A stretch of DNA of 64,000 nt from Natronorubrum daqingense (GCF_001971705.1 NZ_CP019327.1:124001-188000), one strand, 5' to 3'; shown: positions 53,666 to 61,825, counted from the stretch's first letter. Program-made: numbers and translations. Notes: generated by a model from the letters alone, not told the origin.

Positions 53666-54691
53666 ATGCAGGCAGTCACAATCACCGAACACGGCGACAC
53701 CGATGTCATCGACTACGGGGACCATCCTGACCCCGAAATCGGCCGCACCGACGTGCTGGTCGACGTGAAAGCGGCGGCGCTCAATCACCTCGACATCTGG
53801 ACGCGACGCGGAATGCCCGGACTGGACCTCGAGATGCCCCACATTCCGGGCAGCGACGGCGCGGGAATCGTCGAGGAGGTCGGCGAGGACGTCACTCGAT
53901 TCGAGGCGGGCGACCGCGTCGCCCTCTCGGCTGGCTGTGGCGACCTGCGGATGGACGATCCGACGCTCGACCCCCACTACTACATCATCGGCGAGCACGT
54001 GCCCGGCATTCACGCCGAGTACGCCGCGATTCCCGAGGAGAACCTGATTCCCGTTCCCGACCACGTCGACTGGACCGTCGCCGGCTCGAGTTGTCTCGTC
54101 TTCCAGACGGCCTGGCGCATGCTGATCGAACGTGCCGACCTCGAGGCCGGCGAGAAAGTGCTCGTCCTCGGAGCCAGCGGCGGCGTCGGCCACGCGGCGC
54201 TTCAGATCGCCGACCACGCGGGCGCGGAAGTGTACGCGACGGGCAGCACCGAGGAGAAACTCGAGTACGCGAAAGAACACGGCGCTGATCACGTCTGTAA
54301 TTACGAGGAGGAGAACTTCGCGGAGTGGGTACAAGCGGAGACCGACGGCCGCGGGGTCGACGTCGTCGTCGAGCACGTCGGCGAACCAACGTGGCAGGAC
54401 TCGATTGCGAGCCTGACGAAGGGCGGGCGACTCGTCACCTGCGGCGGCACCGCCGGCGGTGCTCCCGAAACGGACATTCCGCGGATCTTCTGGAACCAAC
54501 TCGAGATCATCGGGTCGACGATGGCGACGCCCGATCAGGTCGACGACGTGATGGAACTCGTCTGGGATGGAACGTTCGAGCCCGCGATTCGCGAGGAGTT
54601 GCCGATGAGCGAATCCGCGCGCGCCCACGAGATCATCGAAAATCGGGAAGGCTTCGGCAAGGTCGTCGTCCGGCCGGATAGCGAGCTCTAG
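53666..54691 (+). CDS. MDR-family oxidoreductase (zinc ligands not conserved)
   Basis: This 341-residue medium-chain dehydrogenase/reductase has the GroES-like half with HIPGSDGAGIVEEVGEDVTR and the NAD(P)-binding GASGGVGHAALQIADHAGAE. The catalytic-zinc Cys of alcohol dehydrogenases is replaced (ALNHLDIWTRRG). The structural-zinc quartet is absent, so it is closer to quinone oxidoreductase/zeta-crystallin type. The TATA-like segment and the start at 53666 (MQAVTITEHG) suit the family. It diverges from moaB with 103 bp between. The substrate is unknown. Confidence 0.85.
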   Translation: MQAVTITEHGDTDVIDYGDHPDPEIGRTDVLVDVKAAALNHLDIWTRRGMPGLDLEMPHIPGSDGAGIVEEVGEDVTRFEAGDRVALSAGCGDLRMDDPTLDPHYYIIGEHVPGIHAEYAAIPEENLIPVPDHVDWTVAGSSCLVFQTAWRMLIERADLEAGEKVLVLGASGGVGHAALQIADHAGAEVYATGSTEEKLEYAKEHGADHVCNYEEENFAEWVQAETDGRGVDVVVEHVGEPTWQDSIASLTKGGRLVTCGGTAGGAPETDIPRIFWNQLEIIGSTMATPDQVDDVMELVWDGTFEPAIREELPMSESARAHEIIENREGFGKVVVRPDSEL

Positions 54692-54723
54692 GCTCGACGA
54701 CGAGTTCGATTCGTCTCGGAACC

Positions 54724-55068
54724 GTGAGGGCTTTCACCACGGACTCGAAACACTCGAGCGTGAGTTCGAGCGACGACGGCGGCTACGTACACGACCCGGG
54801 CGCGTTCGACGAGGACGGAACGCGAGCAGCGTCGGCTGAGGACGACGACTGGGTTCGGAATCCGGATCATCCCGAGGCGGCCGACCGGGAATTCGACTGG
54901 CGAGGGTGGACCGTCGTCGGCATGATCGTCCTCGCGTTTATCGTCGCCCCGGTGGCGATCACGTTCTGGCCGCCGGGCGTCGGCTATCGCTTCGCACTCT
55001 TGACCTTGCCACTGTTCCCGGCGTTTTTCCTCGCCGTCACCGCAGTGTGGGCGACGACGCGTCCGTAA
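54724..55068 (+). CDS. Small two-helix membrane protein with an acidic N-terminus
   Basis: This 114-residue protein begins with a GTG codon. It has an acidic, probably disordered N-terminal half (to about residue 56) and two membrane helices (about 60-82, WTVVGMIVLAFIVAPVAITF, and 88-110, FALLTLPLFPAFFLAVTAVW). No domain is recognised. Codon use looks normal. It follows the oxidoreductase by 32 bp on the same strand and might be co-transcribed. Confidence 0.6.
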   Translation: MRAFTTDSKHSSVSSSDDGGYVHDPGAFDEDGTRAASAEDDDWVRNPDHPEAADREFDWRGWTVVGMIVLAFIVAPVAITFWPPGVGYRFALLTLPLFPAFFLAVTAVWATTRP

Positions 55069-55087
55069 TCGAACGAAAAACAGCCCG

Positions 55088-55417
55088 TTATTGGGGTGGC
55101 GATTCACGCGACTCGAGGCGAGTTTCGAGTCGGTCGACGACGGCCGATCCGTGGACGGTATCGTCTTCCGGAGTGTCCACACGCGCGAGGTACGACGTCA
55201 GTCGGTCGACGAGCGTCTGGGCCTGATAAGCGGTGAAAACTGTCGTCTCACCGGCCGCTTCGAGCGTCTCGAGTGCCTCGAGCGTCCACTCGGCAGGTGA
55301 TTCGCCGTCGTCGATCGCCCCGTCGATTTCGCTCGCGAGGACACTGTGGACGACCCATTGTTCGTCTCTGGAGAGCGTCACTTCGTGCGTTTCTGTTTCC
55401 GGTTGTGGAGAACTCAT
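55088..55417 (-). CDS. Uncharacterised helical haloarchaeal protein
   Basis: This 109-residue soluble protein is acidic and helical, with SRDEQWVVHSVLASEIDGAI, ALETLEAAGETTVFTAYQAQ and TLVDRLTSYLARVDTPEDD. The SRDExWVVHxxL and FTAxQAxxL pattern recurs in a family of haloarchaeal hypothetical proteins (perhaps DUF7853, from memory). It has no cofactor motifs. It converges on the small membrane protein gene, with 19 bp between stops. Confidence 0.65.
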   Translation of the reverse strand: MSSPQPETETHEVTLSRDEQWVVHSVLASEIDGAIDDGESPAEWTLEALETLEAAGETTVFTAYQAQTLVDRLTSYLARVDTPEDDTVHGSAVVDRLETRLESRESPPQ

Positions 55418-55543
55418 TACGTCACACGGACCGATTTCGTCGGCCCTTGGGCGACGCTACGAACGGCGTTGTAATAAACCTTGTCGCATGTTACCATGCG
55501 TTGCTTGCCGGAGTCGGGTGATTCGCCGCGGTCGCCGACCCGA

Positions 55544-56113
55544 TCACTCGTCGCGAACGTCTCGTCGCATCGCGATTTCGAACCACGGACAGAGCCTGAG
55601 CTGACGATACCACGACGGATTGGCGTGGAGTCGCTCGTACGGAACCCACATGAGACCTGCAACTTCCTCCTCGTTCGGCTCGAGCGTTCGATCCGTGAGG
55701 GTGAGTTTCAACACCGCACAGACTTCGTGTTCGACGCCGGCGTCCTCGAAGTAGCGTTTGTACTCGAAGCGGTCGGTAACTCGCAGGTCGTCGTACTGCT
55801 CGGGCGCGATTCCCAGTTCGTCCTCGAGTCGTTCTCGAGTGGCTTCTTCCTGACTCTGGCCCTCGACTGGGTGGGAGGCGACGGTTCCGTCCCAGTACGT
55901 CCCCCAGAGGCGTTTCTCGGGCGCTCGTTGGGCGAGCAGGACGTTTCCGTCGCCGTCGAACACGAGCGAGGTAAACGCCCGGTGGCGAACGCCGTCGCCG
56001 GTGTGGGCCTCGAGTCGGTTGACCGTCTCGAGTGCGGTGTCTTCTGGGTCGACGGCGATTACGTCCTGGTTCGCGTTTTCGTGTGGGCGTTCGTCGCCCG
56101 GTGGTGTGGTCAT
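55544..56113 (-). CDS. idi: Isopentenyl-diphosphate isomerase, type I
   Basis: This 189-residue Nudix-fold isomerase interconverts IPP and DMAPP, the start of haloarchaeal lipid and carotenoid synthesis. It has NRLEAHTGDGVRHRAFTSLV (metal-binding His), RLWGTYWDGTVASHPVEGQS, a Nudix-like EEATRERLEDELG, and HEVCAVLKL with the catalytic Glu. The Cys that protonates/deprotonates the substrate in the bacterial enzyme (W-TNSVC-GHP) is Ala79 here (WDGTVASHP). Haloarchaeal homologues appear to share this change. Context upstream is a decayed-looking reading frame. Confidence 0.9.
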   Translation of the reverse strand: MTTPPGDERPHENANQDVIAVDPEDTALETVNRLEAHTGDGVRHRAFTSLVFDGDGNVLLAQRAPEKRLWGTYWDGTVASHPVEGQSQEEATRERLEDELGIAPEQYDDLRVTDRFEYKRYFEDAGVEHEVCAVLKLTLTDRTLEPNEEEVAGLMWVPYERLHANPSWYRQLRLCPWFEIAMRRDVRDE

Positions 56114-56120
56114 ATTCGCA

Positions 56121-56390
56121 TCATTCTGGAGCGGTGTGAAACCAGTGTCGTCTCTTTACGAGTGACTGGTACTTCTCACGGTCGAACGGTACTTGTTCAC
56201 ACGATTCCTCGGCCGAAAACACTGTTTCAGGGGAGTAATCTTCCCGTACGTCGTCGCGTTCGATACACGTGCAGTTGTTCGCGTCGGTGACCGTCCGATA
56301 ATCAATCGTTTTCGAGCGCTGATAATGGCGTGTTACTGGATCCCACGTACGTGACTGATACGGACGGTTGTGCTCGCTGATGTGTGTCTG
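56121..56390 (-). pseudogene. Possible remnant of a small Cys-containing protein upstream of idi
   Basis: A reading frame on the idi strand ends 7 bp before the idi start. It reads RTWDPVTRHYQRSKTIDYRT, ANNCTCIERDDVREDYSPET and CEQVPFDREKYQSLVKRRHW, ending HTAPE. It looks protein-like, with a CxC motif and balanced charges. There is no ATG in the frame. The only upstream GTG (56456) would overlap the start of the divergent gene. It could be a decayed gene or a real gene with an unusual start. I do not know its family. Confidence 0.35.
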
Positions 56391-56444
56391 TAGGCTAAAA
56401 TAACTTAACCCGCTTCTGCCCGGAGAGAACTCGATAGAGAACAG

Positions 56445-57563
56445 ATGGCCCAGCACGCTAGTGGAAGTACACACTCGAATCGGGACGAAACGACTGGGAG
56501 AACCGTCCAGACGATGACGGACGACCAATCGGGCCTGACGGTAGACGTCATCGACACGGTGGTGATGAAAGATCGGTCCCGATGGAACGACCTCGTCGAG
56601 CGCTCCGAACTCGGAACGGTGTTCCATCGCTACGAGTGGCTCGAGGCCGTCGAAAACGCGCTCGAGTATCCGGCCAGACACATCGTGGTCGAGAAGGATA
56701 CGAATCCAATCGGTCTCTTTCCGAATTTCGTCGCTGAGATACCGAAAACACCGTTTTACCGACTCACGTCGATCTATCCCGGATTCGGTGGCCCCTTGAT
56801 GACGACCGACGTCACCGAGTCGCTCTCGACCGTCCTCGACGTGGTCCCCCAACTCTGTGATAACCGAACGATCGTCCACGAGATCAGGGCCTGCAACACG
56901 AATTTCCTCCGATACAACGACTTCCTCGAGGCGGAGGGCTACGACTCGAGTCGCGTCGGCGGCCGCTTCGTCGTGAATCTCGAGAAGGGATACGACACGA
57001 TTTTCGAGGAGATGGACAGCTCCAAGCGGCGGGCGATCAGACGTGGCCGAGAAACCGACCACGAAATCGTCGAGGCTGAACTTTCACAGGTCAATCTGGA
57101 GCGATTCTACGAGAAGTACAAACAGCACATGAAAAGCGTCGGCGGCATCGTCTATCCCTTCGAGTTCTTCGAGGAACTCTCCGCGATGGAGGATCGGATT
57201 TTACTGTTAATGCTTTACGTCGAGGGCGAGTACGCCGGCGGCTTCCTCGAACTACTCAACGACGAACAGGACGTCGTCCACGGCTTCTTCGCCGGCGTCC
57301 CCTCGGAGTCCTTCCAGTATCACGCCTCGGAGTTGCTCTACGACTACTTGTTCCAGTGGGCCATCGACGAGGGCTACGAGAAGTACGACTTCGGCGGCGG
57401 CGGTGCGGATTTCGAAGACGGCGCGTTCCAGTTCAAAGAGGAGTTCGGCGGCGAACTCGTCCCGAACATCTACTGGGAACGGGGCACTGGACCGACCTGG
57501 AAACTCGTCGAAACCGGGAGATCGCTGTACAACCGATACAACCGGGAGACGGACTCGAGTTGA
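56445..57563 (+). CDS. FemAB-like GNAT acyltransferase
   Basis: This 372-residue protein has two GNAT folds in tandem as in FemAB/lipid II:glycine transferase relatives. In the first, GTVFHRYEWLEAVENALEYP and YRLTSIYPGFGGP; in the second, MDSSKRRAIRRGRETDHEIV, EGEYAGGFLELLNDEQDVVH and ASELLYDYLFQWAIDEGYEK with YDFGGGGADFEDGAF. In archaea there is no murein, so members probably modify surface glycans or proteins. An alternative ATG is at 56514. The stop TGA at 57561-57563 lies inside a 52-bp tandem duplication. Confidence 0.8.
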   Translation: MAQHASGSTHSNRDETTGRTVQTMTDDQSGLTVDVIDTVVMKDRSRWNDLVERSELGTVFHRYEWLEAVENALEYPARHIVVEKDTNPIGLFPNFVAEIPKTPFYRLTSIYPGFGGPLMTTDVTESLSTVLDVVPQLCDNRTIVHEIRACNTNFLRYNDFLEAEGYDSSRVGGRFVVNLEKGYDTIFEEMDSSKRRAIRRGRETDHEIVEAELSQVNLERFYEKYKQHMKSVGGIVYPFEFFEELSAMEDRILLLMLYVEGEYAGGFLELLNDEQDVVHGFFAGVPSESFQYHASELLYDYLFQWAIDEGYEKYDFGGGGADFEDGAFQFKEEFGGELVPNIYWERGTGPTWKLVETGRSLYNRYNRETDSS

Positions 57564-57666
57564 AACTCGGCTACGGAACGAGTGGCTCCACGAACGCCGG
57601 CCTCACCCGAGTTGAAACTCGGCTACGGAACGAGTGGCTCCACGAACGCCGGCCTCACCCGAGTTG
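57556..57666. repeat. 52-bp tandem duplication at a convergent gene junction
   Basis: Two complete copies of a 52-bp unit (57556-57607 and 57608-57659) that begin CGAGTTGAAACTCGG and end CCGGCCTCACC are identical. A partial third (CGAGTTG) follows at 57660-57666. Each full copy starts with the inverted repeat CGAGTT-GA-AACTCG. The unit contains the stop codon of the FemAB-like gene at its left edge, and the second copy covers the stop codon of the Lrp gene. Confidence 0.9.
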
Positions 57667-58068
57667 TTTCTCGAGGATCAGTCGCGTTTTCGTGCTCACG
57701 ACCTCCTCTTGATCGCGGGCTTTGGTGATCAGGTCGTTGACTCCGCGCGTGTCCGCCGCGTCGACGACGAGCACGATGTCCTGTTCCCCCGAAACCATCC
57801 AGACGAGGTCGACTTCCTCCCACTCGGCCATCCGCTCGGAGACGGCTTTCGTGTCGACGTCGACTGCCACGCTGATCTCGAGCATCGCCTGGACGTTGCC
57901 CGTCCGCGTGGTAATCGTAAAGCGTTCGATGACGCCGTCGTCCATCATCCCTTCGACGCGGTTGCGGACAGTCCCCTCGCTCGTTCCGACCTCGTCGGCG
58001 ATCTCGGTGTACGGCGTTCGCGCGTCCCGCCGGAGCATATCGAGGATCTGTCGGTCCAGATCGTCCAT
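57655..58068 (-). CDS. Lrp/AsnC family transcriptional regulator
   Basis: This 137-residue regulator has an N-terminal helix-turn-helix (LDRQILDMLRRDARTPYTEI, then ADEVGTSEGTVRNRVEGM) and a C-terminal RAM ligand-binding domain (ISVAVDVDTKAVSERMAEWE, VSGEQDIVLVVDAADTRGVN). It forms dimers or octamers that sense amino acids or related metabolites. It is divergent from carA with a perfect inverted repeat in the 102-bp gap, so control of carbamoyl phosphate synthesis is likely. Its 3' end carries a copy of the 52-bp repeat. Confidence 0.9.
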   Translation of the reverse strand: MDDLDRQILDMLRRDARTPYTEIADEVGTSEGTVRNRVEGMMDDGVIERFTITTRTGNVQAMLEISVAVDVDTKAVSERMAEWEEVDLVWMVSGEQDIVLVVDAADTRGVNDLITKARDQEEVVSTKTRLILEKQLG

Positions 58069-58104
58069 GGAGATGCGAACCTACGAGCGACCCCCACTTA
58101 CCGA

Positions 58105-58119
58105 TTACGAATTTCGTAA
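58105..58119. promoter_or_regulatory. Inverted repeat between lrp and carA, candidate Lrp operator
   Basis: TTACGAA-T-TTCGTAA is a perfect 7-1-7 inverted repeat lying in the 102-bp gap between the divergent starts (lrp 58068, carA 58171). It is 37 bp from the lrp ATG and 52 bp from the carA ATG, just upstream of the carA TATA. Lrp-family sites of about 15 bp with this symmetry are common. Confidence 0.6.
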
Positions 58120-58138
58120 CTCAGCTTCGAAGACAACA

Positions 58139-58144
58139 CTTATG
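58139..58144 (+). promoter_or_regulatory. TATA-like element of carA
   Basis: CTTATG within CACTTATGATG is centred about 30 bp upstream of the carA ATG at 58171. Confidence 0.45.
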
Positions 58145-58170
58145 ATGGTCGATCCAATACGTAGATCGTA

Positions 58171-59247
58171 ATGACAGCTGCCTACGTTGCACTGGAGGGT
58201 GGCCACGTACTCGAGGCGCGTGGTCGTGCTCCGGGAACGGCTCGTGGCGAACTCGTTTTCACGACGGCGTACACTGGATACGAAGAAAGTCTCACCGATC
58301 CATCCTACGAGGAGCAGATCCTGGCCTTCTCGTACCCACTGATCGGTAACTACGGCGTCCGAGAGGAACGATTCGAGTCCGACCGCGTCCACCCACGAGC
58401 CGTCCTCGCGAAGGAACTCACCGAGGACGTCGCCGACTGGCTCGCGAGCGAGGGCGTTCCGGCAGTCGACCGTCTCGACACCCGAGACGTCGTCACCGAC
58501 ATCCGCGACAGCGGCGCGATGAAGTGCGGAATCGCCGTCGGTGAGGACGTCACCGAGGAGGACGCACTCGCCGAACTCGAGGCCTGTAAGGCCATGAGCG
58601 AGCACACGGAGATCGGCGAACAGGTCAGCGTCGACGAGCAGACGACCTACGGCGCGGACAACGACGGCGAGACCGTCGCACTGGTCGACTGCGGTGCGAA
58701 GGGATCGATCGTCGACTCGCTGCTCGCCCGCAACGCGACGGTTCACGTCCTCCCACACGACGCGAGCGCCCACGACGTCGACGCACTCGAGCCGGACATT
58801 CTGTTCATCTCGAACGGCCCCGGCGACCCGGCGAACTACGAGCACGCGATCGATCTCGTCCAAGCGTTCGCCGAGGACACGCCCGTCGCCGGCATCTGCC
58901 TCGGCCAGCAGATCGTCGCCGAAGCCCTCGGCGGCGCCACCGAGAAGATGACCTTCGGCCACCGCGGCGTCAACCAACCCGTCCTCGACTTAGAGTCCGG
59001 ACAGGTCGTCATGACGACCCAGAACCACGGCTACACCGTCGCCGAACCAGGTGACCACCTCGAGGTCACCCAGATCAACGTCAACGACGACACGCCGGAA
59101 GGCCTCGACGGCGTCGACTACGACATCATCACGCGCCAGTACCACCCCGAAGCCAACCCCGGCCCGGAGGACACCCTCGACTTCTTCGACGACGTCCTCG
59201 CGATGGCCGACGCTCGAGCGACGACTGCCGTTCCCGCCGACGACTAA
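58171..59247 (+). CDS. carA: Carbamoyl-phosphate synthase small subunit
   Basis: This 358-residue glutaminase subunit supplies ammonia for carbamoyl phosphate, which feeds pyrimidine and arginine synthesis. The N-terminal domain has GELVFTTAYTGYEESLTDPS and the C-terminal class I amidotransferase has GICLGQQIVAEALGG (catalytic Cys), NHGYTV, and QYHPEANPGP (His, Glu). The carB large subunit is not adjacent; downstream lies a convergent flavoprotein gene. Regulation by the neighbouring Lrp is inferred from the operator candidate. Confidence 0.94.
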   Translation: MTAAYVALEGGHVLEARGRAPGTARGELVFTTAYTGYEESLTDPSYEEQILAFSYPLIGNYGVREERFESDRVHPRAVLAKELTEDVADWLASEGVPAVDRLDTRDVVTDIRDSGAMKCGIAVGEDVTEEDALAELEACKAMSEHTEIGEQVSVDEQTTYGADNDGETVALVDCGAKGSIVDSLLARNATVHVLPHDASAHDVDALEPDILFISNGPGDPANYEHAIDLVQAFAEDTPVAGICLGQQIVAEALGGATEKMTFGHRGVNQPVLDLESGQVVMTTQNHGYTVAEPGDHLEVTQINVNDDTPEGLDGVDYDIITRQYHPEANPGPEDTLDFFDDVLAMADARATTAVPADD

Positions 59248-59371
59248 CTGCGGTTTCGTCTCTCGTAATTTCCGTTCTCTCTTCCCGTGGCGGGTCACTC
59301 TCGAGATGTCCGTCGTTCGTATCGATGCGACTAGTTCCGGTCGTGGGCTTGCAGCACGCAGCGATCGCCTC

Positions 59372-60292
59372 TTAGGTGGACTCTGCCGACGACTCGAGGG
59401 ACGTGGCGTACTCGTGTATGGCGTCGTCGTCGACGGTCTCGAGCAGAATGTCGTCGTCGAGCGTTTGCGCGAGTCGTCGCTGACCGCGTTCGGCTCGGTC
59501 GGCTGCTACCGCTGGTTCGACGTGTGCGTCGACGTGTTCGGTGGCGTACGCTTCGGCGAGTCGTTCGACGGTCGCGGGCTCGAGGTCGTCGGGAGCATCC
59601 TGTTCGAAGCGAGCGATCCACCGGTCCGCGCTGGCCCACTCCTCTCGCAGGTCGGTGGTCCGTCGGACCCAATCGTATCGCGTCGCGAACCAACTCCAGT
59701 ACCCCTCCGCACGACGCACGTCGTGGAGGATGGTACGCGCGACCGTCGCGCCGTGGCCGGCTGCGACGATCGCCTGATCGCCACGGCCGGCGAGCGGGCC
59801 AGCAACGTAGAGGCCGTCGATCGGCGCCCGTCCGTCGTCGTCCAGACAGCTCGGATCGAACCGCTGGCTGGTTTCTCCGCCGTGCTCTTGGGCGACGAAC
59901 AGCGGGTCGTCGCTATCGAGCCCGCGAAGATAGTCGGCACCGTGCTTCGTCGCGGCGAGTACGAACCGTGCCGTGATCGCCTCACCCGTCTGTGGCTCGA
60001 TTCGGAACCCACCGTCGGTCGACACGGTCACCGCCTCGACGAGATCACGTCGCATCCGACAGCCAGACTGGATCGCGTGATCGTGCGCCAACTCGAGAAA
60101 CGTCTCGACGTCGATTCCGCAGGGAAAACCCAGGTAGTTCTCGAGGGACGCACAGCGTCGCAACGATGAGGGGCCGCGATCGAAGATGACCGTCTCGAAC
60201 TCGTCTCGAGCGGTAAAGACGCCGGCAGCACAGCCGGTCGGACCGCCACCGACGATGGCGACATCCGCGTCGAAGGTGGGAGTCTCACTCAT
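59372..60292 (-). CDS. FAD-dependent thioredoxin-reductase-like oxidoreductase
   Basis: This 306-residue flavoprotein starts with a dinucleotide-binding motif, ADVAIVGGGPTGCAAGVFTA, and has DGLYVAGPLAGRGDQAIVAA, the second FAD motif of thioredoxin-reductase-like enzymes. The redox CxxC pair of thioredoxin reductase is absent. A C-terminal extension of about 100 residues is charged and helical. Its ATG overlaps the stop of the iron-type binding protein gene (ATGA), so both are under the same iron-box promoter. A role as a ferric-chelate reductase is inferred from that context. Confidence 0.8.
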   Translation of the reverse strand: MSETPTFDADVAIVGGGPTGCAAGVFTARDEFETVIFDRGPSSLRRCASLENYLGFPCGIDVETFLELAHDHAIQSGCRMRRDLVEAVTVSTDGGFRIEPQTGEAITARFVLAATKHGADYLRGLDSDDPLFVAQEHGGETSQRFDPSCLDDDGRAPIDGLYVAGPLAGRGDQAIVAAGHGATVARTILHDVRRAEGYWSWFATRYDWVRRTTDLREEWASADRWIARFEQDAPDDLEPATVERLAEAYATEHVDAHVEPAVAADRAERGQRRLAQTLDDDILLETVDDDAIHEYATSLESSAEST

Positions 60293-61473
60293 AATGACCC
60301 GGTGACAATGTTCGCGACGCGCTGGCGGTCGAACAACTGTTCGTCGGTCGGAATCTCGGGATAGGGCTCGGCAGTCGTGTGGCCGGGCCACTCGCCGAAA
60401 TGGTCGGGATAGAGTTGTTTCGCGGTCATCTCGAGTTGGAAGAGGTTCATGATCGGTCCTTGATAGCGCATCCCGCCGGCGACGACGCGGTCGTCTTGGA
60501 CCGCGCTCAAGTCGCTGCCGATGGGATGGTCCGCGAGTCGTTCGCGAACACTCTCGATGGAGTAGTCCGGTGTGATCCCCCACAGATGGAGGATGACGTC
60601 TGGATCGGCCTCGGCCATCGCTTCGTAGTCGAGGACGCCCCAATCGTCAGACCACTCGAACGTCTCGAGGGCGTCGCGTGCCCCAAGTGGACGCGTGTCC
60701 GCTTGCCAGAAGCCGGACTCGTTGAGGTGGTACGTGTAGAACTCCTCGCCTTCGAGGGTGACTCGCGCGGCGGTCGGTCGGTCGTTCTCGGGCGGGAGCG
60801 TCGACTCGATGTGCGATCGAAGGTCGTCGTACACGTCCTCGAGGGCTTCGTAGCGTTCGCGTTCTCGAAACACTGCGGCGACCCGCTCGAAGAGTTCCCA
60901 GAGCGTGTAGTACTCGTAGTCGTCGGTGTAGGCCTCCGCCGGCTCGCTGTGGACCCCGCTGTGGAAGTTGCCGATCCACGGCCCGATCGTTTCGGCGATC
61001 TCGTCGAGGTCGGCCTCCTCCCAGTCGCCTCCGGTCGTCAGCACGTAGGACGGATCGAGGAAGTGGACGTCGCTGTCGAGTTCGTAGAGTTCTTCCTCGA
61101 CGAGTCCCTGCTCGAGCGGATTCGACAGCCCCTCCCACTCGAGGTCGACCCCCTCGAGGTGGTCGTAGAACGCGTCCATCGTTGACCCCGCCATGTCGGG
61201 AGAAAAAAGGGTGTTCGCCGCCTCGCCGTGACCGAGGGCGACCATCATATCTGCGTACTGTGGGAACGTGACGAAGACGTTCTCCGGTACGGCGTCGAAC
61301 GTTACCTCCCCAACGGGGGCCATCGACACCGTATACGGGTCGGTGTCACCGGTTTCGTCCGACGCCTCGCGTTCGCTTCCGCTGATACAGCCAGCGACGG
61401 CCACGCTACCGACCGCTGCACTCGTCGCGAGAACCGCTCGTCTAGTTTGTCCGTCTACGCCTGCAGGTTCCAT
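60289..61473 (-). CDS. Iron-siderophore-type ABC substrate-binding lipoprotein
   Basis: This 394-residue protein has a Tat lipoprotein signal (TRRAVLATSAAVGSVAVAG then Cys). The remainder matches FepB/BtuF-type class III binding proteins, with FVTFPQYADMMVALGHGEAA, DVILHLWGITPDYSIESVRE and GGMRYQGPIMNLFQLEMTAK. It would capture iron chelates at the cell surface for an ABC importer; no permease or ATPase gene is adjacent. Two DtxR/IdeR-like boxes flank its TATA region, and the downstream flavoprotein gene overlaps by ATGA. Confidence 0.88.
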   Translation of the reverse strand: MEPAGVDGQTRRAVLATSAAVGSVAVAGCISGSEREASDETGDTDPYTVSMAPVGEVTFDAVPENVFVTFPQYADMMVALGHGEAANTLFSPDMAGSTMDAFYDHLEGVDLEWEGLSNPLEQGLVEEELYELDSDVHFLDPSYVLTTGGDWEEADLDEIAETIGPWIGNFHSGVHSEPAEAYTDDYEYYTLWELFERVAAVFRERERYEALEDVYDDLRSHIESTLPPENDRPTAARVTLEGEEFYTYHLNESGFWQADTRPLGARDALETFEWSDDWGVLDYEAMAEADPDVILHLWGITPDYSIESVRERLADHPIGSDLSAVQDDRVVAGGMRYQGPIMNLFQLEMTAKQLYPDHFGEWPGHTTAEPYPEIPTDEQLFDRQRVANIVTGSL

Positions 61474-61476
61474 GGG

Positions 61477-61526
61477 TTTAGGCTGGCCTAAAACATTAAA
61501 AGTGATTCTATTTAGGGCGGCCTAAA
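61477..61526 (-). promoter_or_regulatory. Two DtxR/IdeR-like iron boxes around the promoter
   Basis: TTTAGGCTGGCCTAAA at 61477-61492 is a perfect palindrome starting 4 bp before the ATG. TTTAGGGCGGCCTAAA at 61511-61526 is a near-perfect second copy. Centres are 34 bp apart, with the TATA-like TTTTAATG (minus strand) between. The pattern matches the TTAGGyTrrCCTAA class bound by DtxR-family metal repressors, including those of haloarchaea. Confidence 0.8.
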
Positions 61527-61577
61527 AACTAGCCTGGCACGCTCGCTCGAGAGCGAAGCGATTGACGAACGCGGGTG

Positions 61578-61619
61578 CTACTCGTGTCTGAACGGCCGCT
61601 GGCCCGTAAACGCGGCATC
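61578..61619 (-). pseudogene. Duplicated C-terminal tail of PurH
   Basis: The minus strand reads DAAFTGQRPFRHE and a TAG stop. The intact PurNH gene 206 bp upstream ends AMAFTGQRSFRHD and a TAA stop. The nucleotide match covers about 30 bases with few differences. The fragment is not part of a longer open PurH frame. Confidence 0.6.
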
Positions 61620-61825
61620 CACCTTTTTCCGCTCGGGTTCACTCCCACCGGTCGCTCACCCTCGCGCAAAAATCTGTCTGGCGAGAGCATAGCTCTCGCT
61701 GACCTTCGCTCACTCCGTTCGCAAAGAGGCCAAAAAGTTGCTCACTCACTTCGTTCACGGCTCGCTATGGCTCCCCGTTCACGTTTCCGCGGCGCGTTGG
61801 GCCGCGCACCGTTCGTTCGTAGGAG
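61620..61825. repeat. Haloarchaeal-type intergenic repeat between two PurH tails
   Basis: No gene is supported. The segment has GAGTGAGC/GCTCACTC-rich sequence and a perfect hairpin GCGAGAGC-ATA-GCTCTCGC (61681-61699). A CAAAAAG tract lies near the middle. Similar boilerplate sequence is frequent between haloarchaeal genes. Confidence 0.5.
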
